Shown: positions 41,015 through 50,567 of the stretch, one piece after another
How positions within the stretch are numbered: position 1 is the first letter of the stretch
Layout of the letters: each line of letters opens with the position of its first letter
DNA from: Hungatella sp. UBA4396
GTDB taxonomy: Bacteria > Bacillota > Clostridia > Lachnospirales > Lachnospiraceae
DNA length: 64,000 nucleotides
Direction: 5' to 3'
Assembly (NCBI GenBank): GCA_002389905.1
Contig: DGRE01000070.1
Location: 65,364-129,363, forward strand
The notes under the pieces: model-generated
Told to the model about the DNA's origin: nothing
What the model saw: the letters and a program-made list of their open reading frames with translations, nothing else
Database searches by the model: none
Made by a program: the position numbers and the translations under genes

Positions 41015-43915
41015 ATGAATCGTATGTCGGCTGAAAGCGGAGAGGCTGGTATTTACATCGTTGATCAGAATTACAGGATCATCTATCTGAATGATATGGC
41101 AAGGTCCTATTATCCAAATTTGAAAGCAGGAATGCACTGTTATGAAGCGGGTGAGGGCTCTGCCCCCTGCCCTTGTCCCGGAAAGGATTCCGGGCACATG
41201 ATCTATTACAATACATCATCTGAGCTTTGGATGGATGTGTCCTCCGGAGAAATCGAATGGCCTGGCTATGACCGGTGCAGGCTCATTATGTTTCGCCCGG
41301 TAAGTGAAAAAAATAAAAATCTGTTCTATTATCTGACTGATAATACGGTCTATGATGAACTTCTTGAATTAAATATTTCAGCAAATACTTATCGGATGCT
41401 CTCTTTTCAAAAGGATAAGTACATTCTTCCCGAAATGGATGGAGGGCTGGATATTTTGGTAGCCCGATCCTCGGATTTTCTGATTCATCCCGAGGACCGG
41501 GAGACTTTTTTGGAGTTTTGGGACGCGTCCACTGTTTTGGAGCGTCTTCATGCTAACGGAAGAATCTTAAGGGGAGAGTTCCGCAAAAAGCTGGTAAATG
41601 GAAGCTATGGCTGGGTCTGCATGATCTTCGTCCTGTTCCGGTGCGGAGAGTGCGAAGATGCCATTATCATGTGCTATGTTCAGGATATCAGCCGGAGGAA
41701 AGCGGAAGAAGAGGAAGAACAGCGGAAGTTCCGGGAAAAGCGTGAAGAAACCGACTTTATGACAGGGCTTTTCCGCTACGGCCCCTTCTTTGAGAAGGCG
41801 GAACAGATGTTAAAAAGGAAGGCCGGCACTGTTCACTTTATGGTAGCCATTGATATTGAGCATTTTAAGTTTTTCAACGAGTGGTATGGGGAAGAGGAGG
41901 GAGACAGGTTCCTCATAAAGATCGGAAACCATTTAAAGGATATGGAACGGGCCTATGATACGGTGGCCGGATACATGGGCGGAGATGATTTTGTTGTAAT
42001 CCTTCCTGCTGACAGCTCATTACTGGACAGCCTGGAGGATGGGCTTAACGGATATGTCAGGGAATACGGCGGAAATGCAGGCTTTCGTCCTGCATTTGGA
42101 ATCTATCTCATCGAGGACTTAAGCCTTCCGGTCAGCATGATGTATGACAGGGCTTCCATTGCCTTAAACTCTATTAAAGGGAAATACACCCAGCGCATCG
42201 GCTGGTTTGATCCCGGCATGAAGCAGAAGATGCAAAACGACCAGGTTCTTTTGTCGGAGATTCAGAGAGCCCTTGAAAAAAAAGAATTTATTTTCCAGGT
42301 TCAGCCCCAGTGCGATATGCTGACAGGGAAGATTGTGGGGCTGGAGTCTTTGGTCAGATGGCAGCATCCGGTGAGGGGACTTGTTTTCCCGGGAGATTTC
42401 ATCCCTCTTCTGGAGCAGAATGGCTTTATCACTTATCTGGATGTCTACATCTGGGAGATGGTATGCCAGCTTTTAAACCGCTGGAAAAGACAGGGAAGGC
42501 GGCTGATCCCTATTTCCGTCAATGTATCCCGCATGGATATCCGTGCCATTGATATTGTTTCTAAATTCCGGGAACTGGTGGACCAGTACAAAATTGAACC
42601 TAAGTTTCTGGAAATAGAGATTACGGAAAGCGCCTATGCAGAGGATTATGATTTGCTCCGGAATGCGGTGGAGAATTTGAGGAAGGCAGGCTTTCCTGTG
42701 TTTATGGACGATTTCGGAAGCGGCTATTCCTCTCTCAACATGCTGAAGGATGTTAATGTGGATGTCATAAAAATCGACACCCAGTTTTTGGATATGAATG
42801 AAAACAGCCGGACCCGTGGAATGGGAATTTTAGAGACCATTGTCAGAATGGCAAGGGTCATGCAGCTGAAGGTCATTGCAGAGGGCGTGGAGGAAAAGAG
42901 TCAGGTTGACTTTCTGATTAATACGGGCTGTATTTACGGTCAGGGGTATTATTATTATAAGCCTATGCCTGTGGAGACAGCAGAGCAGCTTTTGCTGAAG
43001 GATGATTATGTGGACTACGGAGGAATCCGGGCCCGCCAGACCCAGCTTAAGCTGGAGGATTTATTTAATGAGAACATTACCAGCGAGGTCATGATGAACA
43101 ATCTGCTGGGTGCCATTGCCCTTTATGAGGTTCAGGAGGATCTTTGCGAAGTCCTTTGGGCCAATGAGGAGTATTACCGCATTACCGGAGATAATTTCAT
43201 GGAAACAGAGGAGCGCAGGCGGTTTATATTAAATAAAATCTACAAAGACGATGCGGACCGGATGCTGAATCTCTTTGAATTGGCACATAAGGACCCGGCT
43301 AGCGGGGCGGAAGGAGTTCTCCGGCGCTGCCGCTTGGATGGCTCCCTTATGTGGGTCCAGCTGAGGGTGTTCTTTTTAAGGGAACAGGATGGACGCCGCC
43401 TTTATTACGGTTCTGTCCGGGATTTTACAGAGCAGGTGGAACAGCGCCAGAGGCTGGACGATTCCCAGAAGATATTGACAGGCATCGTAAAGATGACGGG
43501 AAAGAACCTTTCCCTTGAAGATATAGCCAGGGAAGGCTACAAGGCAGTCAGCGACATATTTACCCAGATGATTCCGGGCGGACTGCTTGGCATATATTGT
43601 GAAAAAGGCTTTCCCCTCTACTTTGCCAATAAAGAGGTGCTCCGCCTTCTGGAATACGATTCCTATGAGGTGTTTGCAGAGGATATTGAAGGAAAAGTCG
43701 GAAATATCCTCCATCCCGAGGATATGAAGGTGATACAGGAGAATATTTCCCATTTCAGTTCTCCGGGAATGGAGTATACCCTGCAGCACCGCCTTAGAAA
43801 ACGGGATGGAAGCTGGCTTTGGCTGAAGACAAGAGGACGGGTCCTCCGGGTGGAAAACGGCCGCACCGTTATTATAAACTCCTGTATGGATATTACAGAT
43901 ACCGTGAAGCGATAA
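41015..43915 (+). CDS. PAS-GGDEF-EAL-PAS cyclic-di-GMP signalling protein
   Basis: A 966-residue cytoplasmic protein. In order: PAS (about 10-100, AGIYIVDQNYRIIYLND), a second PAS-like region (120-225), GGDEF domain (240-395), EAL domain (410-655) and two more PAS-like domains (690-800 and 840-960). The cyclase motif is GGDDF rather than GGDEF. The phosphodiesterase domain has ESLVRW in place of EALLRW but keeps DDFGSGYSSL and QGYYYYKP, so hydrolysis of c-di-GMP is the likelier activity. ATG 41015 follows GGCGGGAG. Confidence 0.9.
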   Translation: MNRMSAESGEAGIYIVDQNYRIIYLNDMARSYYPNLKAGMHCYEAGEGSAPCPCPGKDSGHMIYYNTSSELWMDVSSGEIEWPGYDRCRLIMFRPVSEKNKNLFYYLTDNTVYDELLELNISANTYRMLSFQKDKYILPEMDGGLDILVARSSDFLIHPEDRETFLEFWDASTVLERLHANGRILRGEFRKKLVNGSYGWVCMIFVLFRCGECEDAIIMCYVQDISRRKAEEEEEQRKFREKREETDFMTGLFRYGPFFEKAEQMLKRKAGTVHFMVAIDIEHFKFFNEWYGEEEGDRFLIKIGNHLKDMERAYDTVAGYMGGDDFVVILPADSSLLDSLEDGLNGYVREYGGNAGFRPAFGIYLIEDLSLPVSMMYDRASIALNSIKGKYTQRIGWFDPGMKQKMQNDQVLLSEIQRALEKKEFIFQVQPQCDMLTGKIVGLESLVRWQHPVRGLVFPGDFIPLLEQNGFITYLDVYIWEMVCQLLNRWKRQGRRLIPISVNVSRMDIRAIDIVSKFRELVDQYKIEPKFLEIEITESAYAEDYDLLRNAVENLRKAGFPVFMDDFGSGYSSLNMLKDVNVDVIKIDTQFLDMNENSRTRGMGILETIVRMARVMQLKVIAEGVEEKSQVDFLINTGCIYGQGYYYYKPMPVETAEQLLLKDDYVDYGGIRARQTQLKLEDLFNENITSEVMMNNLLGAIALYEVQEDLCEVLWANEEYYRITGDNFMETEERRRFILNKIYKDDADRMLNLFELAHKDPASGAEGVLRRCRLDGSLMWVQLRVFFLREQDGRRLYYGSVRDFTEQVEQRQRLDDSQKILTGIVKMTGKNLSLEDIAREGYKAVSDIFTQMIPGGLLGIYCEKGFPLYFANKEVLRLLEYDSYEVFAEDIEGKVGNILHPEDMKVIQENISHFSSPGMEYTLQHRLRKRDGSWLWLKTRGRVLRVENGRTVIINSCMDITDTVKR

Positions 43916-43961
43916 ACGGAAGGGGCGGACCGCCTCCTCCATATATAGAAAGGATAAAATC

Positions 43962-45149
43962 ATGATAGCAGACAAGATGAGACCTCTTTTAGAAAACAAT
44001 TCTGCCATCCGTGCCATGTTTGAAGAAGGAAAGAAGATGGCGGCTCTGTATGGCCCTGAAAATGTCTATGATTTCAGCCTGGGAAACCCCAATGTTCCGG
44101 CTCCGGCCGCGGTCAGCCAGGCCATTTTAGACATTATAAAGGAGGAAGACCCAACCCTGGTTCATGGGTATATGAGCAATGCAGGCTTTGCAGATGTGCG
44201 GGAAGCCATTGCCGGGTCTTTAAACAGGCGGTTTGGAACTCATTTTCGTCTGGAAAACATCCTGATGACCGTTGGAGCAGCCAGCGGCATGAATGTCATA
44301 CTGAAAACCATTCTGGACCCGGGAGATGAGGTGGTGGTATTTGCCCCTTATTTCATGGAATACGGCTCTTATGTGAGAAATTATGACGGGGTGCTTGTGA
44401 CAGTTCCCCCCAATACAGACACTTTCCAGCCGGATTTGGTGGAGTTTGAGAAACGGATTACTGAAAAGACAAAGGCTGTGATCATTAATACGCCCAATAA
44501 TCCCACAGGCGTAATCTATTCTTCGGAAACTCTCAGACAGATTGCAGAGATCATGGAGAAAAAGGAAAAGGAGCTGGGGACTTCCATTGTGCTGATTTCT
44601 GACGAGCCCTACAGGGAGCTGGCCTATGACGGGGCAGAAGTTCCTTATGTGACTCCCTTTTACCACAATACCATGGTCTGCTATTCCTACAGCAAATCCT
44701 TATCCCTTCCGGGAGAGAGGATCGGATATCTGGTGATTCCCGATGAGCTGGAGGATTCCTCCCAGGTTCTGGCGGCAGCAGCCATCGCAAACCGCATCTT
44801 AGGCTGCGTCAATGCGCCCTCCCTTATGCAGAGGGTTATCATGCGCTGCGTGGATGAACAGGCCAATCTGGAAGCTTATGATAAGAACCGGCAGCTTCTT
44901 TATAGCAGCCTTACGGAATACGGCTTTGACTGCGTGAAACCGGAAGGGGCTTTTTACCTGTTTGTAAAGGCTCCGGAGGCGGATGATAAGGCATTTTGTC
45001 AGGTCTGCAAGGAGCACAGGGTGCTTGTGGTGCCTGGAACCTCCTTTGGGTGTCCCGGCTATGTGAGGATCGCTTACTGTGTTTCCTATGAGCAGATTCA
45101 GCGGGCTTTGCCTGCCTTTGAAAAAATTGCAAAGGAGTACAGCTTATGA
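43962..45149 (+). CDS. Class I/II pyridoxal-phosphate aminotransferase
   Basis: A 395-residue aspartate-aminotransferase-fold enzyme. The PLP lysine lies in YSYSKSLSLPGERIGYL (about residue 241), with NTPNNPTGVIY and ISDEPYRELAYDG as cofactor-binding motifs and the C-terminal Arg in GYVRIAYC. The sequence does not fix the substrate; aspartate or an aromatic/alanine acceptor is likely. It overlaps hisC by four bases (ATGA), so a linked role in amino-acid synthesis is probable. Confidence 0.88.
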   Translation: MIADKMRPLLENNSAIRAMFEEGKKMAALYGPENVYDFSLGNPNVPAPAAVSQAILDIIKEEDPTLVHGYMSNAGFADVREAIAGSLNRRFGTHFRLENILMTVGAASGMNVILKTILDPGDEVVVFAPYFMEYGSYVRNYDGVLVTVPPNTDTFQPDLVEFEKRITEKTKAVIINTPNNPTGVIYSSETLRQIAEIMEKKEKELGTSIVLISDEPYRELAYDGAEVPYVTPFYHNTMVCYSYSKSLSLPGERIGYLVIPDELEDSSQVLAAAAIANRILGCVNAPSLMQRVIMRCVDEQANLEAYDKNRQLLYSSLTEYGFDCVKPEGAFYLFVKAPEADDKAFCQVCKEHRVLVVPGTSFGCPGYVRIAYCVSYEQIQRALPAFEKIAKEYSL

Positions 45150-46198
45150 GACTATGGGAAGCAAATATCCGCCGGGTGGCGCCTTACGTGCCGGGAGAGC
45201 AGCCAAAGGGAACGGATTTAGTAAAACTCAATACCAATGAAAACCCCTATCCTCCGGCTCCGGGGGTGAGGGAAGCCCTGGCCCGGATGGACTGGGAACA
45301 GCTTCGCAAATACCCGGACCCGGCCGCATCGGTTCTCACCAAGGCTCTTTCCGAATATTATCAGGTAGGGGAGGATCAGATTTTCCCCGGCGTAGGCTCT
45401 GATGATGTGATTGCCATGGCTTTTATGACCTTTTTTAACTCCGAAAAGCCGGTGCTGTTTCCTGATATCAGCTATTCCTTTTATCAGGTCTGGGCTGATT
45501 TGTTTCAGGTTCCTTATGAAACTCCTGCTCTTGATCAGGATTTTTGCATCCGGAAGGAAGATTATTACAGGGAAAATGGGGGAATCATATTTCCAAATCC
45601 CAATGCTCCCACAGGCGTTTTGATGCCTCTTGATGAGATTGAGGACATTATAGCCCATAATCAGGAGTCTGTGGTGATCATTGATGAGGCTTATATTGAC
45701 TTTGGCGGGGAAAGCGCCTTAAAGCTGGTGGAAAAATATGAAAATCTGCTGGTGGTTCAGACCTTCAGCAAATCCCGTTCCATGGCAGGGATGAGAATCG
45801 GATACGCCATAGGCCACCGGGATCTGATTAAGGCCTTAAATGATGTGAAATACTCCTATAATTCCTATACCATGAATGCGCCCTCCCTGGCTTTAGGGGT
45901 GGAAGCGGTGCTGGATGATAAGTATTTTAAGGAAACCCTTCATAAGATCGTGAATACGAGAGAACGGGCTAAGGAGAGGCTTAAGGAACTGGGATTTTCA
46001 TTTCCTGATTCTATGGCAAACTTTATTTTCGCCTCTCACAAAGAACGGAAGGCAGAGGAGATTTATCTGGCTCTCCGGGAAAATAACATCTTTGTCCGTT
46101 ATTTTAAGAAACCGGGACTGGACAATCATCTGCGCATTTCCATCGGTACAGATGAAGAAATGGAAAAGCTCTATAGTTTTTTGAAAGAAATTCTTTAG
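45146..46198 (+). CDS. hisC: Histidinol-phosphate aminotransferase
   Basis: A 350-residue HisC: LNTNENPYPPAPGVREAL at the start, YPDPAA, the PLP lysine in TFSKSRSMAGMRIGYAIG (about residue 211), YNSYTMNAPS and VRYFKKPGLDNHLRISIGT at the end are characteristic. It makes histidinol phosphate from imidazole-acetol phosphate and glutamate. It is not next to other his genes and may serve other 2-oxo acids too. Translationally coupled to the preceding aminotransferase. Confidence 0.88.
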   Translation: MRLWEANIRRVAPYVPGEQPKGTDLVKLNTNENPYPPAPGVREALARMDWEQLRKYPDPAASVLTKALSEYYQVGEDQIFPGVGSDDVIAMAFMTFFNSEKPVLFPDISYSFYQVWADLFQVPYETPALDQDFCIRKEDYYRENGGIIFPNPNAPTGVLMPLDEIEDIIAHNQESVVIIDEAYIDFGGESALKLVEKYENLLVVQTFSKSRSMAGMRIGYAIGHRDLIKALNDVKYSYNSYTMNAPSLALGVEAVLDDKYFKETLHKIVNTRERAKERLKELGFSFPDSMANFIFASHKERKAEEIYLALRENNIFVRYFKKPGLDNHLRISIGTDEEMEKLYSFLKEIL

Positions 46199-46249
46199 AT
46201 TTTATTCCTTTGCGGGAAATACTTTCCAGGAGTATAATAAGGACAGGTG

Positions 46250-47383
46250 ATGCAAATGGAACATGTGAAAAAATATTTCAGGCTTATACTTAATATTGTC
46301 ATTCCGGTTCTGGCTTTTTATTTGATCTGCGTTTGGGGGCCCAGGTTTTTGAGCTTCTTCCTGCCCTTTGTCATCGGCTGGATCATTTCAGTCATTGCCA
46401 ACCCCCTTGTGCGTTTCCTGGAGAGCCGGCTTAGGATTGTGAGAAAGCACAGCTCTGTTTTGATCGTGGTGTCTGTTCTTGCCCTCATTATCGCCGGATT
46501 GTACTTTCTGATTTCCAAGCTGATTTCAGAGGCAGCCGGGTTTGCGGCAGACTTGCCCAGGTATTATGAAACCGCATGGGCAGGAGGCCAGGAGATGCTT
46601 CTAAAGCTGGAAGGAATTTTGCAGTTTCTTCCCCAGGGAGTCCAGGATTCTATGGACCGGTTTTTCACCCATATGGGCGAATATTTAAATGTACTGGTGC
46701 AAAAGATCGCTTCTCCTACGGTCATGGCAGCCGGAAATGTGGTAAAAGGGATTCCGGCGGCACTGGTTTACACCGTTGTGACCATCTTTTCCTCCTATCT
46801 CTTTATTGTGGACAGAGATAAGGTCATGGGGATACTCCACCGGTATATGCCTGAGGGAGGAACCAGGTACTACCGCCATTTGAAAAAAGACGTAAGGCAC
46901 CTCATAGGCGGGTATTTTCTGGCTCAGTTTAAGATCATGTTCATCGTGGCCGTAGTTCTGGCAGCCGGTTTTTTGGTGCTGGGAGTTGATTATGCCCTGC
47001 TTCTGGCAATTCTCATCGCTGTGCTGGACTTTCTGCCTATTCTGGGAACGGGAACCATTCTCATACCCTGGGCACTGCTGCGGTTTGTCTCAGGCCAGTA
47101 TGCCTTTGGCTTCGGCCTTGTTGCCATTTACGTTCTCACTCTGGTCTTAAGGCAGATCATTCAGCCTAAGATCGTGGGAGATACCATGGGACTTGATCCA
47201 TTTATGACTCTGCTTTTTTTGTACCTGGGATTTAAAATCAGCGGAATTGCCGGAATGATTCTGGCTGTACCCGTAGGAATGCTGTTTATTAACTTATATG
47301 AATTCGGTGCCTTTGATTCCCTTATGGGCAGCGTGAAAATTCTGCTTCACGATATCAATGAATTCCGCAGGAGAAAGGATTAA
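46250..47383 (+). CDS. ytvI: YtvI-like AI-2E family membrane protein
   Basis: A 377-residue polytopic protein of the AI-2E transporter family, sporulation-linked YtvI group. About eight helices; typical parts are FLPFVIGWIISVIANPLVRFLE, GIPAALVYTVVTIFSSYLFIVD, GVDYALLLAILIAVLDFLPILGTG and RQIIQPKIVGDTMGLDPFMTL. The transported substrate is not established. Start ATG 46250 or 46256 (AAGGA and AGGTG fit respectively). Three bases separate it from the lysozyme gene. Confidence 0.8.
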   Translation: MQMEHVKKYFRLILNIVIPVLAFYLICVWGPRFLSFFLPFVIGWIISVIANPLVRFLESRLRIVRKHSSVLIVVSVLALIIAGLYFLISKLISEAAGFAADLPRYYETAWAGGQEMLLKLEGILQFLPQGVQDSMDRFFTHMGEYLNVLVQKIASPTVMAAGNVVKGIPAALVYTVVTIFSSYLFIVDRDKVMGILHRYMPEGGTRYYRHLKKDVRHLIGGYFLAQFKIMFIVAVVLAAGFLVLGVDYALLLAILIAVLDFLPILGTGTILIPWALLRFVSGQYAFGFGLVAIYVLTLVLRQIIQPKIVGDTMGLDPFMTLLFLYLGFKISGIAGMILAVPVGMLFINLYEFGAFDSLMGSVKILLHDINEFRRRKD

Positions 47384-47386
47384 ACG

Positions 47387-48355
47387 ATGAGAGATAAAAC
47401 CAGATTGAAACTCAGCGCATGTGCGTGTATGACCGCAGGCATTATGGCCCTGTCCATGCTGGCGGCGCCTGTTACCGGGTATTCGGCTCAGCCCTGGGCT
47501 TTGGAAAACGGCCAGTTTGTAGATGCGTCAGGAGCGCCCATTGCCGGAGCCCTGGAAAAGGGAATTACAGTGACCAAGTACCAGAACCGCCAGACCGGGG
47601 AAAACGGAGGCATTGATTGGGATAAGGTGGCAAAGTCCGGGGTTTCCTTTGCCATGGTGCGCATCGGTTATTTTAAGGATATGGACCCTTATTATTCCAT
47701 GAACATGAATGGTGCGGCTGCAAAGGGAATCAAAACAGGAGTATTTTTTTATACCCAGGCCCTGGACACCCAGGCGGCAGTGGAAGAGGCCAGATATGTG
47801 CTTCGCATGGTAAAGGATTATGCTGTTTCCTATCCCATTGCCTATGATGTGGAATCCCAGTATCTGCTGGATAATAACTTATCAAAGCAGCAGATTACGG
47901 ATAACATCAACGCATTCTGCAGGACCATTGCAGAGGCAGGCTACCGGCCCATCGTCTATGCCAACAACGAATGGCTGACCAACCACATTGATATGAGCCA
48001 GGTTCCTTATGACGTCTGGTATGCCAGATACGGAACCATCAACAATTACCAGAACCGCACCATCTGGCAGTGCACGGACCAGGGACGGGTAGACGGCATT
48101 GACGGAAATGTGACCATAGAATTGTCCTTTGCAGATTACAGCTCCCTCATTCCTTCCGAAGGCTGGAAGGTGATTGATGGAAACTGGTATTATACGAAAA
48201 ATTATGTAAAACAGACCGGCTGGGTCCAGGTGGGAGATATCTGGTATTATCTGGATTCCAACGGTATTATGGTTCACGATGCCACGGTGAATATTGAAGG
48301 GGTTTCTTATACCTTTGATTCCAGCGGGGCCATGGTGCAGGAACCGGCTGAATGA
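47387..48355 (+). CDS. Secreted GH25 lysozyme with cell-wall-binding repeats
   Basis: A 322-residue muramidase. Signal peptide (residues 1-33, ending near GYSA), GH25 catalytic domain (about 55-245) with IDWDKVAKSGVSFAMVRIGY and the catalytic acids in YPIAYDVESQYL, then CW_binding_1/choline-binding-like repeats (GWKVIDGNWYYTK; GWVQVGDIWYYLDSNGIMV). It cleaves N-acetylmuramic acid linkages in peptidoglycan, for wall turnover, sporulation or attack on other cells. Directly after ytvI, so probably cotranscribed. Confidence 0.9.
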   Translation: MRDKTRLKLSACACMTAGIMALSMLAAPVTGYSAQPWALENGQFVDASGAPIAGALEKGITVTKYQNRQTGENGGIDWDKVAKSGVSFAMVRIGYFKDMDPYYSMNMNGAAAKGIKTGVFFYTQALDTQAAVEEARYVLRMVKDYAVSYPIAYDVESQYLLDNNLSKQQITDNINAFCRTIAEAGYRPIVYANNEWLTNHIDMSQVPYDVWYARYGTINNYQNRTIWQCTDQGRVDGIDGNVTIELSFADYSSLIPSEGWKVIDGNWYYTKNYVKQTGWVQVGDIWYYLDSNGIMVHDATVNIEGVSYTFDSSGAMVQEPAE

Positions 48356-48362
48356 GGTTTAA

Positions 48363-49718
48363 ATGACAGAGAATAATTTAGATACAGACCAAATAAGAGG
48401 ACTGGTATGGAGGCTGGCAATTCCCTCCATGCTGGCCCAGTTTGTAAGTGTTTTTTACAGCATCGTAGACCGGATGTACATAGGAAATATTTCCGGAACC
48501 GGTGAGATTGCATTGGCAGGAGTGGGAATCTGCGGTCCTATAGTGACTATGGTTTCTTCTGTTGCTTTTTTAGTGGGCGTGGGAGGCTCTCCCTTAATGA
48601 GCATCCGCATGGGAGAGAAAAACCACCGGGCTGCCAGCCAGATCCTTGCCAACTGCTTTTTGCTTTTAACGGTTTTAGCGGCGGTGATCACTGTTTTTTC
48701 CCTTATAATAAAAGATAAGCTTTTGATGTGGTTTGGGGCAAGTGAAGCCACGTTTTCCTATGCCAATGATTATATTACCATCTGCCTCCTGGGCACTGTG
48801 TTCGCTCTTTTGGCTACCGGGATGAATCAGTTTATTATCTGCCAGGGATTTGCAAAGGTGGGGATGAAGTCCGTTATTTTAGGGGCCGTATGCAATATTG
48901 CGCTGGACCCTGTATTCATGTTTGGCTTTGGCCTGGGGGTAAGGGGAGCCGCAATTGCCACCGTCTTATCCCAGATGGCTTCCTGCACCTATGTGCTGCG
49001 TTTTTTATTTGGAGACAAGCCCCCTATCCGGATTACCTTTGGTCATTACGACTGGCAGATTATGAGACGGGTCCTGCTTCTGGGCTTAAGCCCTTTTCTC
49101 ATCATTGCTTTTGACAATGTTCTGATTATCGCTTTAAACATGATTATTCAGCGTTACGGCGGGGAAAGCCAGGGGGATAAGCTTCTTACCTGCATGACCA
49201 TTGTACAGAGCTTTATGCTGATGGTCACCATGCCCCTTGGAGGAATTACGGGAGGGACCCAGACCATACTGGGTTATAATTTCGGGGCGGGAAGACCGGA
49301 CCGGATTAAAAGGGCAGCAGGCCATATTGGGGGCCTGGCTCTTGTGTTTACCACCATCATGTTTATTCTGGCTCATACGGTGCCTCAATATTTTGTCCGT
49401 ATTTTTATCCGTAATGAAGCTTATGTGGAGCTGACGGTGTGGGCTATTAAGATTTATACCATGGGAATCATTCCCCTGGCCCTCCAGTATACGGTTGTAG
49501 ATGGCTTTGTGGGAATGGGAGCCGCCAAAGTGGCAATCTCCCTTTCCATGTTCCGGAAAGCTGTCTTTTTAGTGGGGGCAGCTCTTATCCCGATCTGGTT
49601 CGGGGTGGAGCAGATCTTTTATATTGAACCGGTTTCTGATTTTGCCAGCGTTGTGGTGTCATTGACGGTCACATTCCTGGTATTTGACCGGATGGTGGTC
49701 AAAAAAACAGCGGATTGA
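48363..49718 (+). CDS. MATE family efflux transporter
   Basis: A 451-residue protein of twelve helices in two similar halves, with MATE signatures LAIPSMLAQFVSVFYSIVDRMYIG at the start, GGSPLMSIRMGEKNHRAASQ in the first half and GGITGGTQTILGYNFGAGRPDRIKRA in the second. It exports cationic drugs or metabolites using a sodium or proton gradient. It begins seven bases after the lysozyme gene and ends before a strong terminator. Confidence 0.93.
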   Translation: MTENNLDTDQIRGLVWRLAIPSMLAQFVSVFYSIVDRMYIGNISGTGEIALAGVGICGPIVTMVSSVAFLVGVGGSPLMSIRMGEKNHRAASQILANCFLLLTVLAAVITVFSLIIKDKLLMWFGASEATFSYANDYITICLLGTVFALLATGMNQFIICQGFAKVGMKSVILGAVCNIALDPVFMFGFGLGVRGAAIATVLSQMASCTYVLRFLFGDKPPIRITFGHYDWQIMRRVLLLGLSPFLIIAFDNVLIIALNMIIQRYGGESQGDKLLTCMTIVQSFMLMVTMPLGGITGGTQTILGYNFGAGRPDRIKRAAGHIGGLALVFTTIMFILAHTVPQYFVRIFIRNEAYVELTVWAIKIYTMGIIPLALQYTVVDGFVGMGAAKVAISLSMFRKAVFLVGAALIPIWFGVEQIFYIEPVSDFASVVVSLTVTFLVFDRMVVKKTAD

Positions 49719-49734
49719 TTTTTAATGGACCATG

Positions 49735-49784
49735 GGTGCAGCCTTTAAGCTCTTTGCAATGAGAGCAGAGGCTGCACCTTTTTT
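49735..49784 (+). terminator. Terminator after the MATE gene
   Basis: GGTGCAGCCT pairs with AGGCTGCACC and is followed by TTTTTT. Confidence 0.9.
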
Positions 49785-49816
49785 GTTTTGATGATAAAAG
49801 AACTCAATAAAAACCC

Positions 49817-49869
49817 TTGACAATTCATGAAAAGATGATAATATAAACATATGAACAATCATTCATATG
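49817..49869 (+). promoter_or_regulatory. cad promoter with ArsR/SmtB-type operator
   Basis: TTGACA (49817-49822) is followed after 16 bp by TAATAT (49839-49844). The perfect inverted repeat CATATGAA-CAATCA-TTCATATG (49848-49869) is the classical ArsR/CadC operator pattern at the transcription start. Metal binding should release the repressor. Confidence 0.82.
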
Positions 49870-49896
49870 ATAATAGTAAAGATGAGGAGGAGCTTA

Positions 49897-50280
49897 ATGG
49901 GAGAAGAGACCATAAAAAGTATTACCAGAGGTGAAATTGACCAATGTGATTTTATATGTGTCCATGAAAATGTTGTGGATCAGGTGTTAAAGGCAATGCC
50001 AAAAGAGGAGGAGCTTCTTGATCTGGCAGATTTTTTCAAGGTATTCGGAGATACCACCAGAATAAAGATCCTTTACGTCCTCAGCCGTTCAGAAATGTGT
50101 GTGTGTGATATTGCCAGCCTGCTCCAGATGAGCCAGTCGGCCATTTCCCATCAGCTTCGTGTGCTGAAGCAGATGAGACTGGTGAAGTTCCGCAGGGAAG
50201 GAAAGACCGTATTTTATTCCCTGGCAGACGACCACATTGAGACCATACTGGCTCAGGGCATGGAGCACATTGAAGAGTGA
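49897..50280 (+). CDS. cadC: CadC-type ArsR family metal-sensing repressor
   Basis: A 127-residue winged-helix repressor. The alpha-3 metal motif ExCVCD occurs as SEMCVCDIASLLQ (Cys about 64 and 66), and two N-terminal cysteines in QCDFICVHE complete the four-Cys cadmium/lead site of CadC. The recognition helix is MSQSAISHQLRVLKQ. ATG 49897 follows GGAGGAG; an ATG at 49867 lies inside the operator. It should regulate itself plus the chaperone and ATPase genes downstream. Confidence 0.88.
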   Translation: MGEETIKSITRGEIDQCDFICVHENVVDQVLKAMPKEEELLDLADFFKVFGDTTRIKILYVLSRSEMCVCDIASLLQMSQSAISHQLRVLKQMRLVKFRREGKTVFYSLADDHIETILAQGMEHIEE

Positions 50281-50327
50281 TAAAAACAATGACAAAAAAA
50301 CGAGACAGATGAAAAGGAGAATCAATT

Positions 50328-50552
50328 ATGAAAAAGATTGTTAAATTAGAGGGGTTATGCTGTGCCAACTGTGCGGCTAAAATTGAAGAAGAAGTAAAGA
50401 AGCTTGACGGTGTGGATAGTGCTTCCTTAAGCTTTATGACTCAGAGGCTGGTTTTGGAAGTAGAAGACGGAAAATCTGAGGGCATTATGGAAGCTGCAAA
50501 AAAGATATCATTTAAGATTGAACCAGAAGCAGAATTCAAGGTTCTTCGGTAA
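50328..50552 (+). CDS. Heavy-metal-associated (HMA) domain chaperone
   Basis: A 74-residue ferredoxin-like metal-binding protein with the motif LCCANCAAKIEEEVKKLDGV; the CxxC (residues 11-14 region) binds a soft or borderline metal ion. In many CadA proteins this domain is fused to the N-terminus of the ATPase; here it is a separate gene 15 bases upstream of an ATPase that lacks it. It probably hands metal to that pump. Confidence 0.88.
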   Translation: MKKIVKLEGLCCANCAAKIEEEVKKLDGVDSASLSFMTQRLVLEVEDGKSEGIMEAAKKISFKIEPEAEFKVLR

Positions 50553-50567
50553 GGAGATGAAGCAGCT

